Below, one piece after another: positions 42,720 to 56,102 of a stretch of DNA of 56,102 nucleotides (positions within the stretch are counted from its first letter, which is position 1; every line of letters begins with the position of its first letter). The stretch is from assembly GCA_004791255.1 (NCBI GenBank), contig SRUQ01000017.1, forward strand, positions 1 to 56,102, read 5' to 3'. The DNA is from a bacterium M00.F.Ca.ET.205.01.1.1 (GTDB lineage: Bacteria > Pseudomonadota > Alphaproteobacteria > Rhizobiales > Rhizobiaceae). The notes beneath the pieces are model-generated. The model did not search any database. It was not told the DNA's origin and worked only from the letters and a program-made list of their open reading frames with translations. The position numbers were made by a program, and so were the translations under genes.

Positions 42720-42938
42720 CTAGCTGATCCGCTTGATGCGGCCTTTGTCGAGCCGAAATACCCCGTTCTGGCCGCCTTGCTTCTCAAAGTCGGTTTGCAG
42801 CTCATCCCAAGTACCAAGATACTCTCCACAATCATCGCAAGAAATAAGCGTGTCCGGACGAGCGTCCTCGGGAATTCTCAGCCTGATGGTGAGGCAGTAG
42901 GGGCATTCGAGCTTATGATCGAGGTATTTGGTGGCCAT
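42720..42938 (-). CDS. small zinc-ribbon protein
   Basis: The 72-residue product starts MATKYLDHKLECPYCLTIRL and continues ISCDDCGEYLGTWDELQTDF. CPYC and CDDC make a CxxC...CxxC zinc ribbon. ATG 42938 follows AAGGTG; the longer frame to 43178 is Pro/Ser-rich and unlikely. Its 3' end is 13 bases from the convergent 58-residue gene. A nucleic-acid or redox role is possible but not shown. Confidence 0.7.
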   Translation of the reverse strand: MATKYLDHKLECPYCLTIRLRIPEDARPDTLISCDDCGEYLGTWDELQTDFEKQGGQNGVFRLDKGRIKRIS

Positions 42939-43272
42939 CGGACCGTTCACCTTTCGGGCAGCTCGACCGGCGATCGGGGGCGAAGGTGGGTCGCCGGTCA
43001 CCAGGGAAAGTATGTCACTGGCACTTCTCCGATGGAATAGTATGTGCGAGTGGCGTCCGAGCTTCTGATCCGGGCGTGGACTGATTGGAAGGCTGTGGAC
43101 TGATTGGAAGGCTGTATCCGGCGCTGCTGCACTGGATCGTGCGACCGTAGCCGCATTACCCCAGCTTGAGTCTTTCAACTAGAAAGCGGATTCCGCGGAT
43201 GAGCGATGCCGTCGCGGTTCGGAAGCGCGCGCTACACCCGTTGCGGCGTGGTTGCAGATTTTTCCACCGCGT

Positions 43273-43476
43273 CTACAGACCGCTCTTGCCGCTCATTGCG
43301 ATCTCGTCAGCAACTGCCGACAGAGCCCGTGAAACATTGAACAGTTTTCGCCGTTCAAAGCCGCGCGCTCGTTCCTGTAGGATCATGACGCATCGTTGAC
43401 GTTCCTCAGCGGCGTCGGTGGCCGGTGCTGACATCTCACCAGCCGGTTGTATGTCAGATGGGGTTCGAACGTTCAT
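43273..43476 (-). CDS. small protein beside DUF892
   Basis: The 67-residue product starts MNVRTPSDIQPAGEM and ends in a helix ERRKLFNVSRALSAVADEIA. The same C-terminal helix occurs at 29082-29318, again next to a DUF892 gene. It lies just beyond the DUF892 gene and its hairpin on the same strand. No clear ribosome site. Role unknown. Confidence 0.5.
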   Translation of the reverse strand: MNVRTPSDIQPAGEMSAPATDAAEERQRCVMILQERARGFERRKLFNVSRALSAVADEIAMSGKSGL

Positions 43477-43485
43477 CGTAACACC

Positions 43486-43516
43486 AAGCGGCTCCGGACA
43501 AGCGCCGGAGCCGCTT
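43486..43516 (-). terminator. hairpin after DUF892
   Basis: AAGCGGCTCCGG (43486-43497) and CCGGAGCCGCTT (43505-43516) form a perfect 12-bp stem with a 7-base loop, 10 bases after the DUF892 stop. The T-run is weak. Confidence 0.65.
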
Positions 43517-43526
43517 CTTGAGTTGG

Positions 43527-44033
43527 TCAGGCCGCTTGCAGGGCGCGCTCGTTCGCGTCGCTCTCGCCCAAAGCGCTAAGTGCTTCATCCGTCGCCGTCT
43601 CTTCCTTGAGGGTCTCGCGCAACAGCGGGAGGGCATCCTTCATGCCAAGTTGCTCCGCCCAGGCGATGAGGGTCCCGTACCGGGCCATCTCATAGTGCTC
43701 GACCGCCTGGGCGGCGCCAACAAGCCCCGCGTCGAGTGCTGGCGCACCCTCGTATTCTTCGAGGATCTCCGCGCCTTCCTCCAGTATGCCGTCGATCGCC
43801 GGACAGGTCTTGCCGCGCGCGGCCTTGCCTAGCTGGTCGAAGATTTGCTCGAGCCGTTCGACCTGAGCCTCGGTCTCCATCCGGTGCTTTTCGAATGCGG
43901 CGCTCACCTGACTCGACTGGGCCGCCTTCGCCAGCTTCGGCAATGTTTTAAGGATCTTCTTCTCGGCGTAGTAGAGGTCCTTCAGGCCATCCACGAACAG
44001 CGTTTCCAATCCGTTTTCCGACTTCATCGGCAT
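43527..44033 (-). CDS. ferritin-like DUF892 protein (YciE/YciF family)
   Basis: The 168-residue product starts MPMKSENGLETLFVDGLKDL, continues YYAEKKILKTLPKLAKAAQS, GILEEGAEILEEYEGAPALD and QAVEHYEMARYGTLIAWAEQ. It is full length and close to the protein at 4345. The candidate metal-binding Glu and His residues are all present. ATG 44033 follows AAGGAG. It lies 58 bases downstream of the KGG protein gene on the same strand, with a small hairpin between, and probably shares its EcfG-type promoter. Confidence 0.9.
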   Translation of the reverse strand: MPMKSENGLETLFVDGLKDLYYAEKKILKTLPKLAKAAQSSQVSAAFEKHRMETEAQVERLEQIFDQLGKAARGKTCPAIDGILEEGAEILEEYEGAPALDAGLVGAAQAVEHYEMARYGTLIAWAEQLGMKDALPLLRETLKEETATDEALSALGESDANERALQAA

Positions 44034-44065
44034 TGCGTTTCTCCTTACAAATTGGGCTAAGAACA

Positions 44066-44085
44066 GCGGCGCCCGAGAGCGCCGC
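44066..44085 (-). terminator. small hairpin between KGG and DUF892 genes
   Basis: GCGGCGC (44066-44072) and GCGCCGC (44079-44085) form a 7-bp stem with a 6-base loop. It may attenuate or protect the message between the two genes. Confidence 0.4.
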
Positions 44086-44091
44086 ATCTGA

Positions 44092-44331
44092 TCAGGACTG
44101 ACCGCCTTTACGACCGGCTTCGGAAGCCTTCTCGCGGTCATTGGCAAAGTTGCCGGTGCCGCCCCGTTGTTGGCCACCGTGTTGCCTGTCGTCGACCTGC
44201 TGCTGACTCCGCTTGTCATCGCCGCGCTGCTGCTCACCGCCGGTGCCGCGTCGATCTTGATCGTCGGTGTTTTTGCGACTCTGCTGTCCTGCCTTCACAT
44301 GCTGTTCGCGACTTCCGCCTTGATTAGCCAT
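44092..44331 (-). CDS. KGG-repeat hydrophilic stress protein
   Basis: The 79-residue product starts MANQGGSREQHVKAGQQSRK and ends FANDREKASEAGRKGGQS. The GNFAN-D-ExAxEAGxKGGQ ending is the KGG stress-induced motif (con-10/GsiB-like). The rest is Gln/Gly/Arg/Asp-rich and intrinsically disordered, as in desiccation-type proteins. ATG 44331 follows AGGAGAAG, so the open frame to 44643 is ignored. The EcfG-type box at 44371-44395 is upstream. Confidence 0.85.
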   Translation of the reverse strand: MANQGGSREQHVKAGQQSRKNTDDQDRRGTGGEQQRGDDKRSQQQVDDRQHGGQQRGGTGNFANDREKASEAGRKGGQS

Positions 44332-44370
44332 ATTCTTCTCCTGCCTTGGTAAGTTTCTCCTACCCATAAC

Positions 44371-44395
44371 AACCTCGGCCCCGGGGCTGTGTTCC
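44371..44395 (-). promoter_or_regulatory. EcfG-type promoter, GGTT variant
   Basis: Minus-strand GGAAC, 16 bases, GGTT, 40 bases upstream of the KGG protein start. Confidence 0.5.
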
Positions 44396-44704
44396 GGTGG
44401 AAATATTTCGTGATCCCAGGTCCCTTGGCACCCTACCGAGGTTGGCATCACGTAAAACTTGATGCACGCAGCAGAGGGCTTCGGTGGGCTACACCACAAC
44501 CGCGTCGAGGGGACCAGCAGTGCCATCTTCGAGGCTGCATTTCGCCGACGACGGGTGATCGTTGCAGGGATGCAGGGGTGAAGTCCTATCCGAGAGCATG
44601 GAACTGATGATGCTGGCAGCGGTAAGCTGCCGCCAAGGACCACTCGCGGGATCGCAATGGCCTATTTCGTGCCGGACGACACGGCCCTCCAGCAAATTTT
44701 TGGG

Positions 44705-44935
44705 GTGTAGGAAACGAGGCGATACGAACGCGCTCCCGCGCTCGATGCCGGAGATGTGGCTGACGCGCAGGCCGTCGAGCACAACGTATCGCACGCTACG
44801 TCACGCTGATCGCCTTGGCTGATCAGACGGGAAAAAGCGACACGTTGTCGCGCATCTTCAGGCAACGCTCAAGGAAGAGCCGGCACGACGAGGCTCTGTC
44901 CAAGCTCGGCTAGGGCGGCGTCAACGAACGCTCTC
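44705..44935 (+). pseudogene. second decayed DUF892 copy
   Basis: Read across frames this contains LDAGDVADAQAVEHNV (intact: LDAGLVGAAQAVEHYE), YVTLIALADQTGKSDT (intact: YGTLIAWATLLGKTDI), QATLKEE and DEALSKLG, then a stop and GGVNER. It is closer to the copy at 4345 (ETGVNDR) than to that at 43527. Several indels and a stop codon make it non-functional. The orientation is opposite to both intact copies. Confidence 0.75.
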
Positions 44936-45168
44936 CCGGAAGCCGGGTAGGTCAGTCGCTTCCGGTCGCGGGGTTTGTTGGACTCGCCGGACCCCCGCAC
45001 TCTCGTCATTTGCTTCGCCCGCTACCATCGCTCTTCCGTGTCGTGATGGGGCAAGTCGATGCCACAGCAAACCCAGGCAAGCCAGTCTGCATGCCCGTGG
45101 CGCCCACGACTTCCTGCTAGGTCGTGGGACAGCGAGGCAGTGGCAATTCTCCTTTGCGTATTCGGTTC

Positions 45169-45193
45169 GGAACCAATCGAGATATGCCGCGTT
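45169..45193 (+). promoter_or_regulatory. perfect EcfG-type promoter (GGAAC-N16-CGTT)
   Basis: GGAAC at 45169-45173 and CGTT at 45190-45193. The predicted start point is about 45200, giving an 89-base leader to GTG 45289. It excludes the in-frame ATG codons at 45124 and 45181 as starts. Confidence 0.75.
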
Positions 45194-45288
45194 TTTGGTG
45201 TTGCGGCGGGATGTATCCATTCGGCCACAGGGGGCGAGCCTCACAAAGTAAATTTCATTTCACAAACCGCTGGGTTGGGAGTGGCACT

Positions 45289-51012
<5,724 letters not shown>

Positions 51013-51022
51013 CGGTCGCCCG

Positions 51023-53092
51023 ATGCAAAAGCCCTCGCGAATCCGATCGAAGAAATTGGAGATCGTACAACTCGCCGACGGCACGGCAAAGGCACGTGTC
51101 CTCGCCGTCGATGACGATGAACGCAATCTGTTGGCGATCCAGGAGGTCCTGGCCCCCATAGCCGAGGTCGTGGCCGTGCAATCGGGCGAGGATGCCCTGC
51201 GATGTCTGTTGAAGCACGATTTCGCTGTTATTTTGCTGGACGTGTTAATGCCGGGTCTCGACGGCTACGATACGGCTGCACTGATCCGTCAGCGCGAGCA
51301 GTCCAAACGCACGCCACTCATCTTCCTCACGGCCATCAGCAAGGAAGATGCCCACATGCTGCGGGGCTACGATGCGGGCGCGGTGGACTATGTGTTCAAG
51401 CCGTTCGACCCCATCATGTTGCGCTCCAAGGTGGCTGTGTTCGTAGAGCTTCATGAAAAAACGCTCGAAATCCAGCGCAAAGCGATCGCGGAGCAGGCAT
51501 TGCTGGCAAAGGCCCTGCAGGCCGAAAAGTCAAAGCTCGAGGCTGATCGATCGCTGCGCAACGCGGAGGAGCGCCAGGAAGCCATTCTTGGCTCCTTGCC
51601 CGTCTGCTTTCATGCGAGAGCCGCCGAGCCGCCCTTTGCAGCCCGCTTCGTCACCAAAGGTGTCGAACGCTTGACGGGGTTTCCACCCGAGCGACTGACG
51701 TCCGAACCACGCTTTGGTCTGAGCCGGGTCCATCCCGATGACCTGCCAAAGGTGCGCGAAGCGCTGCTGGCCGCAAAAACCACAGGATCCTACACATGTG
51801 AGTTCCGCTGGCAGTGCGCCGATGGCAAATACCGCATCTTTCTGGACCAGGGCATCTTGTCGAAGAATACCGAGGGACGTCGACCTGAGATCCTGGGTAC
51901 ATTGCTTGACGTAACCGAGCGGCGTGAACTCGAAGATCAGCTTCTTAAATCGCAGCGCCTCGACGCAATCGGCAAGCTCACGGGAGGGCTCGCGCATGAC
52001 TTCAACAATCTGCTTGCCGCAATTCTCAGCGGTCTGGGATTGCTTGAGCGGCACGCGACGCTCGACGAGCAGGCGAAGCAGATCGTTGACCTAACCCGGC
52101 GCTCAGCGAAGCAAGGCGCGGAACTCGTCACCCGTATGCTCGCCTTCTCGCGGCGTCAGAACCTGAAGCCGGCACCCGTCCGTCTCTCGACCTTGGGAGA
52201 CACGATGAATGGGCTGGTGGCGCCTGTTCTGGGCGGCATGATCCGCTTTGAATGGAAGATCGGCAGTTCCGCTTGGCCCGCACACGTCGATGCCGGCCAA
52301 CTGGAGCTCGCCCTGATGAATTTGGTTTTCAATGCCCGCGACGCCATGCCGTCGGGTGGAACAATCATAGTTCACGCGCAAAATCGAACGATTGAGACCA
52401 CATCGGAAGATCTGACGCCCGGCGACTATGTCGTTATCATCGTCAAGGACACCGGTTCCGGAATTCCGCAGGACATTCTGGCCAAAGTTGTCGAACCGTT
52501 CTTCACTACAAAGCCCGTCGGCAAGGGAACGGGTTTGGGACTCAGTACGGTCTATGGATTCGTCAAGCAGTCCGGCGGCTCGCTTCGCATAGACAGTACC
52601 GTTGGTCGGGGAACTGCCATGGAATTGTGGTTGCCCCGTTCGATCGAGCAGCCAGCCGGCGACGTGGCTGAACCCGATGTGGAGCGCATCGATTCTGGCA
52701 AGGAACTCCCCTCCATTCTTTTGATCGATGACAGCAGCGTTTTGCGGCAACTGACAGCGCAATCACTCCGGCACCGTGGTTTCGAAGTGACCTGCGCAGC
52801 GGGAGGTGCCGAAGCACTGGCAATTATCGAACAGGCTCCCTACGACTTCGACGTTATTGTCACCGATTTCGCCATGCCGCTCGTATCCGGGGTGGAGGTT
52901 ATCCGCTTTGCGCGCAATCTCCGCTCCGGTTGGCCAGCAGTAATCATAACCGGATACGCGGATGCCGACGCCATTGCCGATCGCCCCTCGGATGTCCCGC
53001 TGCTTAACAAGCCGTTCCGCGAAAAGGATCTGATCGAGAGCATCTTCCACGTGATCGCCCATGCCAGCGAGAAGGCAATTAAAACGGGGTAG
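51023..53092 (+). CDS. receiver-PAS-kinase-receiver hybrid sensor
   Basis: The 689-residue product has an N-terminal receiver (RVLAVDDDERNLLAI; Asp73 in VILLDVLMPGLDGY; Lys in YVFKPFDP), a coiled linker (145-185), a PAS domain (about 190-300), HisKA with His325 in GKLTGGLAHDFNNLLAAI, HATPase (NLVFNARDAMPSGG, DTGSGIPQDI, GKGTGLGLSTVYGF) and a C-terminal receiver (SILLIDDSSVLRQL, VTDFAMPLVSGVEV, LNKPFREKDL). The kinase core is of the HPK4/FixL-NtrB-like type. There are no membrane segments. ATG 51023 is 10 bases after the poly-HAMP kinase stop, so they are cotranscribed, and the N-terminal receiver probably accepts phosphate from that kinase. Confidence 0.92.
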   Translation: MQKPSRIRSKKLEIVQLADGTAKARVLAVDDDERNLLAIQEVLAPIAEVVAVQSGEDALRCLLKHDFAVILLDVLMPGLDGYDTAALIRQREQSKRTPLIFLTAISKEDAHMLRGYDAGAVDYVFKPFDPIMLRSKVAVFVELHEKTLEIQRKAIAEQALLAKALQAEKSKLEADRSLRNAEERQEAILGSLPVCFHARAAEPPFAARFVTKGVERLTGFPPERLTSEPRFGLSRVHPDDLPKVREALLAAKTTGSYTCEFRWQCADGKYRIFLDQGILSKNTEGRRPEILGTLLDVTERRELEDQLLKSQRLDAIGKLTGGLAHDFNNLLAAILSGLGLLERHATLDEQAKQIVDLTRRSAKQGAELVTRMLAFSRRQNLKPAPVRLSTLGDTMNGLVAPVLGGMIRFEWKIGSSAWPAHVDAGQLELALMNLVFNARDAMPSGGTIIVHAQNRTIETTSEDLTPGDYVVIIVKDTGSGIPQDILAKVVEPFFTTKPVGKGTGLGLSTVYGFVKQSGGSLRIDSTVGRGTAMELWLPRSIEQPAGDVAEPDVERIDSGKELPSILLIDDSSVLRQLTAQSLRHRGFEVTCAAGGAEALAIIEQAPYDFDVIVTDFAMPLVSGVEVIRFARNLRSGWPAVIITGYADADAIADRPSDVPLLNKPFREKDLIESIFHVIAHASEKAIKTG

Positions 53093-53652
53093 GGCAGCCG
53101 CTTGGGGACAAAGCGGACCTGGGCCAGGGTCGACTGAAGTCATCGAGGTGGAACCGTTCCCAGCACGCACCTTGGCGGTCTAAATTCGCATAGGCGGCCC
53201 GGCCGTCAAGCAGTCGAGCGCAAAGGATTTGGAGCCGAGCTTCTCGAGCGCATTTTTGATTTTGCATCCGCGGGCCGAGTCGTGCCGACTTTCGAACGAG
53301 CAGGACCGGTCTGCGCTTGTCAGGGTAATTTGTTCGAGCCGAGTGAAGGCGCTGCGCTCCACCCTGGGCGAAGGCCACAGCCGGCCGATTGACGAAACTA
53401 AGGTGGCCTAGCGCTCGCGAGGATTGCCATCGAAGGGCCCGGTTGGCTTCGCCGACTTCAGTCCGAATTAGTTGCATGGATGAACTTCGCTGGCCAGTCG
53501 TGGATCACCACCGGCTCGCCTCCGAGCTGATGCGAACGCCTGCAACTCATGTGCACCCAGAGATGTACTTCCAGCTTGTCTCTGGTGCGGTTGCAGGGCC
53601 ACAGGATAATCCGGAGAAAGAGCGCGCGTCGGCTTCTTCGAAATCGCGCGAT
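53093..53652. other. 560-base stretch, no confident gene
   Basis: Over 53180-53411 both strands have unusually protein-like frames. The minus frame reads LTSADRSCSFESRHDSARGC and NALEKLGSKSFALDCLTAG; the plus frame reads VRVICSSRVKALRSTLGEGH. Neither has a ribosome site. At most one is real and I cannot choose. Confidence 0.3.
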
Positions 53653-54021
53653 CTACGAATCTGGCGACGGTCTCCTTTCTTTGGCCCGGGCACACGCTGC
53701 CCGGAACTTTTCGACCTCCTCCTCCGTCAGATGCTCAATGCCGATAAAGTCATTCTTGCCTTGGCCTGAGCGGATCAACTCATCGAGCTTTGCCTGGATG
53801 GCGGCGCCATCGCGGTTCTGTGTGTTCTGAATCAAGAAGACCATCAGAAAGGTAACGATGGTGGTTCCGGTGTTGATGACAAGTTGCCATGTCTCCGAGT
53901 ATTGAAACACTGGGCCTGTAGCCGCCCAGGTCAAAACCGATCCCAAGCAAAGCGCGAAGGCCCACGGTCTTCCTGTTGCGTGAGCGACTGCTTCCGCCAT
54001 TCGATTGAACGTCTTTTCCAT
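53653..54021 (-). CDS. low-affinity iron permease-like membrane protein
   Basis: The 122-residue product has a short N-terminal amphipathic helix (FNRMAEAVAHATGRP), two membrane segments (WAFALCLGSVLTWAATGPVF, then LVINTGTTIVTFLMVFLIQN) and TQNRDGAAIQAKLDELI. This is the signature of the small low-affinity iron permease family (FET4-related in annotation). Iron transport is not proven for bacterial members. ATG 54021 begins MEKTFNRM, preceded by AAGG. A perfect EcfG-type promoter lies at 54053-54077. Confidence 0.88.
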   Translation of the reverse strand: MEKTFNRMAEAVAHATGRPWAFALCLGSVLTWAATGPVFQYSETWQLVINTGTTIVTFLMVFLIQNTQNRDGAAIQAKLDELIRSGQGKNDFIGIEHLTEEEVEKFRAACARAKERRPSPDS

Positions 54022-54052
54022 GACACAAAACCTTGGGTGATGGTGGGCAATT

Positions 54053-54077
54053 AACGTTGGTCTAGGGCACCGGTTCC
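54053..54077 (-). promoter_or_regulatory. perfect EcfG-type promoter (GGAAC-N16-CGTT)
   Basis: Minus-strand GGAAC (54077-54073), 16 bases, CGTT (54056-54053), with a predicted leader of about 25 bases to ATG 54021. Confidence 0.75.
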
Positions 54078-54217
54078 CGCGATCAGGATCTTGATTTTCT
54101 GCAACTTTTGCGCGCCTTGACGAGTTGCCTCCTGAGGGTTTCCAGAAGGAGAAACCAGCGTTTGGAAGAAAGTTGGGACGACGCCAGCAATAATGTCCCC
54201 GCCGGCATCCAGAAGAG

Positions 54218-54249
54218 GGCCCGCCACTTTCCCGGGGCGGGCCTTTTTT
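54218..54249 (+). terminator. strong intrinsic terminator without an upstream gene
   Basis: GGCCCGCC (54218-54225) pairs with GGCGGGCC (54236-54243) around a 10-base loop and is followed by six Ts (54244-54249). No plus-strand protein gene ends here. A smaller hairpin (GGTTTC, 8-base loop, GAAACC) lies at about 54137-54156. A small RNA ending here is possible. Confidence 0.7.
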
Positions 54250-54333
54250 ATGGAGAACTCATCAATGATCGTGGTGATTACAGCTTTCGTTCTCTTGTTT
54301 CTCATGGCAATCGGATTGTGGCTAACCGTTGTA

Positions 54334-54567
54334 CTAATGCCGTTCTGGCCTCGGTTGCGCCATGTTAATATCAAACGTCTTCGGCAGATTTGGGTAGTCG
54401 CCGGTCCTGAGCGAGGCCGTGGTCAAAGCATCAACCGGCATAAGGATGACCATCCGAACTCTAGGTTCAGGCCAGAGCGGCCGGGCAGACATAAACAACG
54501 AGATTGCCAGCATGCACGCCAGAAGGACGGCGGTTAAGACGCTCGCTATGATCTCGCCGTACTGCAT
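54334..54567 (-). CDS. small membrane protein
   Basis: The 77-residue product starts MQYGEIIASVLTAVLLACML, forming one membrane helix with the following AISLFMSARPLW. A polar tail follows (PVDALTTASLRTGDYPNLPK). ATG 54567 follows GGGAG. A plus-strand frame from ATG 54265 (MIVVITAFVLLFLMAIGLWL), also with a ribosome site, overlaps it; only one of the two is likely to be real over the shared part, and the minus gene looks more complete. Confidence 0.5.
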   Translation of the reverse strand: MQYGEIIASVLTAVLLACMLAISLFMSARPLWPEPRVRMVILMPVDALTTASLRTGDYPNLPKTFDINMAQPRPERH

Positions 54568-54764
54568 GCTGCTCTCCCGCATAAGGTGTCCGCTATCGCC
54601 CAATATGGGTAGCACCCCAGCCAACCGACGATGGGCGCTTTGCTCGCCGGTTTCCTTCCAATGAAATGAAAGCGCTAGGTTTCGATGCTGGGACCTATCG
54701 CGTTTCTCACTGGGACTTTCGTCGGGACAGCGCGACGGGGAAAACGCCGGCGTAGGCCTATCGC

Positions 54765-54974
54765 TCAAGGCTGTTGTTGGCCGGGATCGACGAGGAACGA
54801 TGCCGCGATCAAGTCGTCGCCATCGATCCGGCCGTGACCATCATCCATTATTGATGCGACTTTCTCAAAGGCGTTCATTTCGGCCGCGGTTGTTCCGGCT
54901 TCTCGCATTCTGCGTTGGAGATCAGCCAAGCTGACCACGAGGGCATTCGACGTATCGAGTTTAGGGTTCATCAT
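54765..54974 (-). CDS. small helical protein, unknown function
   Basis: The 69-residue product starts MMNPKLDTSNALVVSLADLQ and contains MREAGTTAAEMNAFEKVASI followed by MDDGHGRIDGDDLIAASFLV. The last piece faintly resembles an EF-hand loop but the ligand spacing is not canonical. ATG 54974 follows CAGGACGAAG. Probably a real small gene without an assigned family. Confidence 0.5.
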   Translation of the reverse strand: MMNPKLDTSNALVVSLADLQRRMREAGTTAAEMNAFEKVASIMDDGHGRIDGDDLIAASFLVDPGQQQP

Positions 54975-54994
54975 CTTCGTCCTGAAACATACGC

Positions 54995-55020
54995 AACCCG
55001 CCGCTGGATGGCGGCGGGTT
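54995..55020 (-). terminator. hairpin after the DUF1236 gene
   Basis: AACCCGCCG (54995-55003) and CGGCGGGTT (55012-55020) form a perfect 9-bp stem, 15 bases after the DUF1236 stop. No T-run. Confidence 0.6.
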
Positions 55021-55035
55021 GGGGTCATTCGTAAG

Positions 55036-55335
55036 TCAGTTGTAAACCTTCACAATTTTGCGGGTGCCTGGATCCACGAGAACCGTCCGGTTGTCGACTA
55101 CGACATAGCGGTATTTGACGTTGGGTACCTCATGAAGCTCGACTGTGTCGGGAAGCGCTGTGCCGATGTTGAGTTCCACGCCAGGAACCTTCACCGATGC
55201 CAAAGGCTGCTTCTTCACATATTCATGGATGACCGTATCTTGCTCCGGCGTGATGACCACGTCCTGAGCAGAGACGGCGCCGACACCGGCGAAGAGCAAC
55301 AACGCCGCAGCGGCGCCCGTAAGATGCATTTCCAT
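55036..55335 (-). CDS. exported DUF1236 protein
   Basis: The 99-residue product starts with a signal peptide (MEMHLTGAAAALLLFAGVGA, cleavage likely after VSAQ). Then comes VITPEQDTVIHEYVKKQPL and a C-terminal DUF1236 segment (LHEVPNVKYRYVVVDNRTVL, VDPGTRKIVKVYN). These small periplasmic proteins of rhizobia have no known function. ATG 55335 follows GAGGAG. An EcfG-type box at 55394-55418 lies 59 bases upstream. Confidence 0.88.
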   Translation of the reverse strand: MEMHLTGAAAALLLFAGVGAVSAQDVVITPEQDTVIHEYVKKQPLASVKVPGVELNIGTALPDTVELHEVPNVKYRYVVVDNRTVLVDPGTRKIVKVYN

Positions 55336-55393
55336 GGTTTTCTCCTCTTGCGGCCGGCACACCACATCTTCGTCCAAGCCGACCTCCAATCCG

Positions 55394-55418
55394 AACTTGG
55401 GACAACCTCAAACGTTCC
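55394..55418 (-). promoter_or_regulatory. EcfG-type promoter, AGTT variant
   Basis: Minus-strand GGAAC, 16 bases, AGTT, upstream of the DUF1236 gene. Confidence 0.5.
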
Positions 55419-55656
55419 AGAGTAGGGGCTTAGGTCGGGCGGTTGGCAGGACTTATGTCTGATCTCAAAAGCAATGGTCTTGCGCCGCGAACGATGCTTC
55501 ACGTATGGGCCGTGCGGCGCGTCGAAAGCGACTGCCACAGATCTGGTTCCTCGATGAAACCATGCTCGAAAGCAGCGATGACTTCGCGGCTAATCAGGTT
55601 CCTCTGCTTCCCGTGATCATGGGCCAAACGGCCGCTCCCGGGGGAGAGCTTAGAGC

Positions 55657-55681
55657 GGAACATTAGTTCTCTCTAACGGTT
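55657..55681 (+). promoter_or_regulatory. EcfG-type promoter, GGTT variant
   Basis: GGAAC at 55657-55661, 16 bases, GGTT at 55678-55681, about 40 bases before the 43-residue membrane protein gene. Confidence 0.45.
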
Positions 55682-55722
55682 CTATCTTGGTGAAATTTCG
55701 GAATCCATCATAGGGTCGAGCA

Positions 55723-55854
55723 ATGGCCGTGTTGGCGTTTGACGTCGTCTATTTTTTCGGCCTGACGGGGGACGACCTGTTAGTCGGGCTCGTATCGCTA
55801 GTGGCGTGCACGTTGCTTTTCAACGCTCTGGCGAAGGACCGCTCAAACCCATAA
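55723..55854 (+). CDS. 43-residue membrane protein
   Basis: ATG 55723 to TAA 55852-55854 encodes MAVLAFDVVYFFGLTGDDLL, VGLVSLVACTLLFNALAK and a short basic tail. One or two membrane segments are likely. The upstream TAGGGTCGAG is a weak ribosome site that recurs in similar form at the window end (CATAGGG...GCAATG), where another frame opens at 56077. Function unknown. Confidence 0.45.
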   Translation: MAVLAFDVVYFFGLTGDDLLVGLVSLVACTLLFNALAKDRSNP

Positions 55855-56102
55855 CCGTGCATACAAGGTCAAAGTAGGATCAGGCCAGCACACTGAACAC
55901 GAAATCACCGCAGCGTTTTCGCGGAGAGGTCGATCAGCGGTATGTGCCTCACCCGCGGGGGAGAGCGCGGCGAATTGGTCGCTGAACGAGATCGGAAATG
56001 GCCATGTTGGCGGCGTTACTGACAAACTCCACATTCTCCGCCCACTCAAAGCACGTTCTTTTCAGAACCATAGGGTTTGGCAATGCGGACCATGCCTTTC
56101 GT
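55855..56102. other. window end, no confident gene
   Basis: No gene is supported before 56077, where an ATG follows ATAGGGTTTGGCA and opens eight codons to the window edge. It might be the start of the next gene. Confidence 0.25.

Overview
The window looks like an accessory, stress-related stretch of a high-GC alphaproteobacterial genome, most likely a Mesorhizobium or close relative in the Rhizobiales. I infer this from HWE/HisKA_2-type histidine kinases, DUF768-, DUF3606- and DUF6894-type small proteins, several paralogues of the YciE/YciF (DUF892) family, and repeated promoter-like boxes matching the alphaproteobacterial general stress sigma factor EcfG (GGAAC-N16-CGTT). No search could be run, so family names come from recognised motifs and the genus is an inference. 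I found no rRNA, tRNA, CRISPR array or insertion sequence.

Layout. 1-8.3 kb: a broken DUF768-like gene, a small membrane protein, a PAS/HWE kinase split by a frameshift, a DUF892 protein, a DUF427 protein, a GFA-family protein, and decayed CheB and receiver copies. 8.3-12.65 kb: a 1322-residue CheB-CheR-PAS-HWE kinase overlapping a stand-alone receiver. 13.6-16.8 kb: a HARP-like protein, an exonuclease III with a DUF3606 partner, and a P-loop protein. 16.9-22.7 kb: a decaying zone of small genes and gene remnants (ligase, GreA/GreB-like, monooxygenase), which also holds a 29-codon RiPP-precursor-like ORF. 22.9-28.9 kb: a compact accessory locus with an unrecognised 476-residue protein translationally overlapped with an MFS exporter, an AraC regulator, a divergent SAM-dependent methyltransferase and a LysR regulator. 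29-33 kb: PolX and a LigD ligase/polymerase. 33-37 kb: an FMN-binding stress protein, an alpha/beta hydrolase of haloacetate dehalogenase type, and a divergent NmrA/LysR pair. 37-45 kb: catalase, DUF6894, small membrane proteins, a zinc-ribbon protein, DUF892 and a KGG-repeat protein. 45.3-53.1 kb: a soluble poly-HAMP hybrid kinase and a second hybrid kinase. 53.6-56.1 kb: a low-affinity iron permease-like protein, a DUF1236 protein and small membrane proteins.

How it fits together. Four genes (DUF427, PolX, the poly-HAMP kinase, the iron permease-like protein) carry a perfect GGAAC-N16-CGTT box just upstream; about fifteen others carry a box with exactly 16-nt spacing and one or two changes. 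The regulated products would be oxidant defence (catalase, DUF892), DNA repair (PolX, possibly the xthA operon), hydrophilic stress proteins and sensory kinases. The window therefore reads as an EcfG general-stress regulon cluster.

Several sensor genes and DUF892 copies have decayed while keeping their promoters, which suggests ongoing duplication and loss. The 22.9-28.9 kb locus shows no such boxes, has its own two regulators, and is the best candidate for an undescribed small-molecule or thiol-type pathway.
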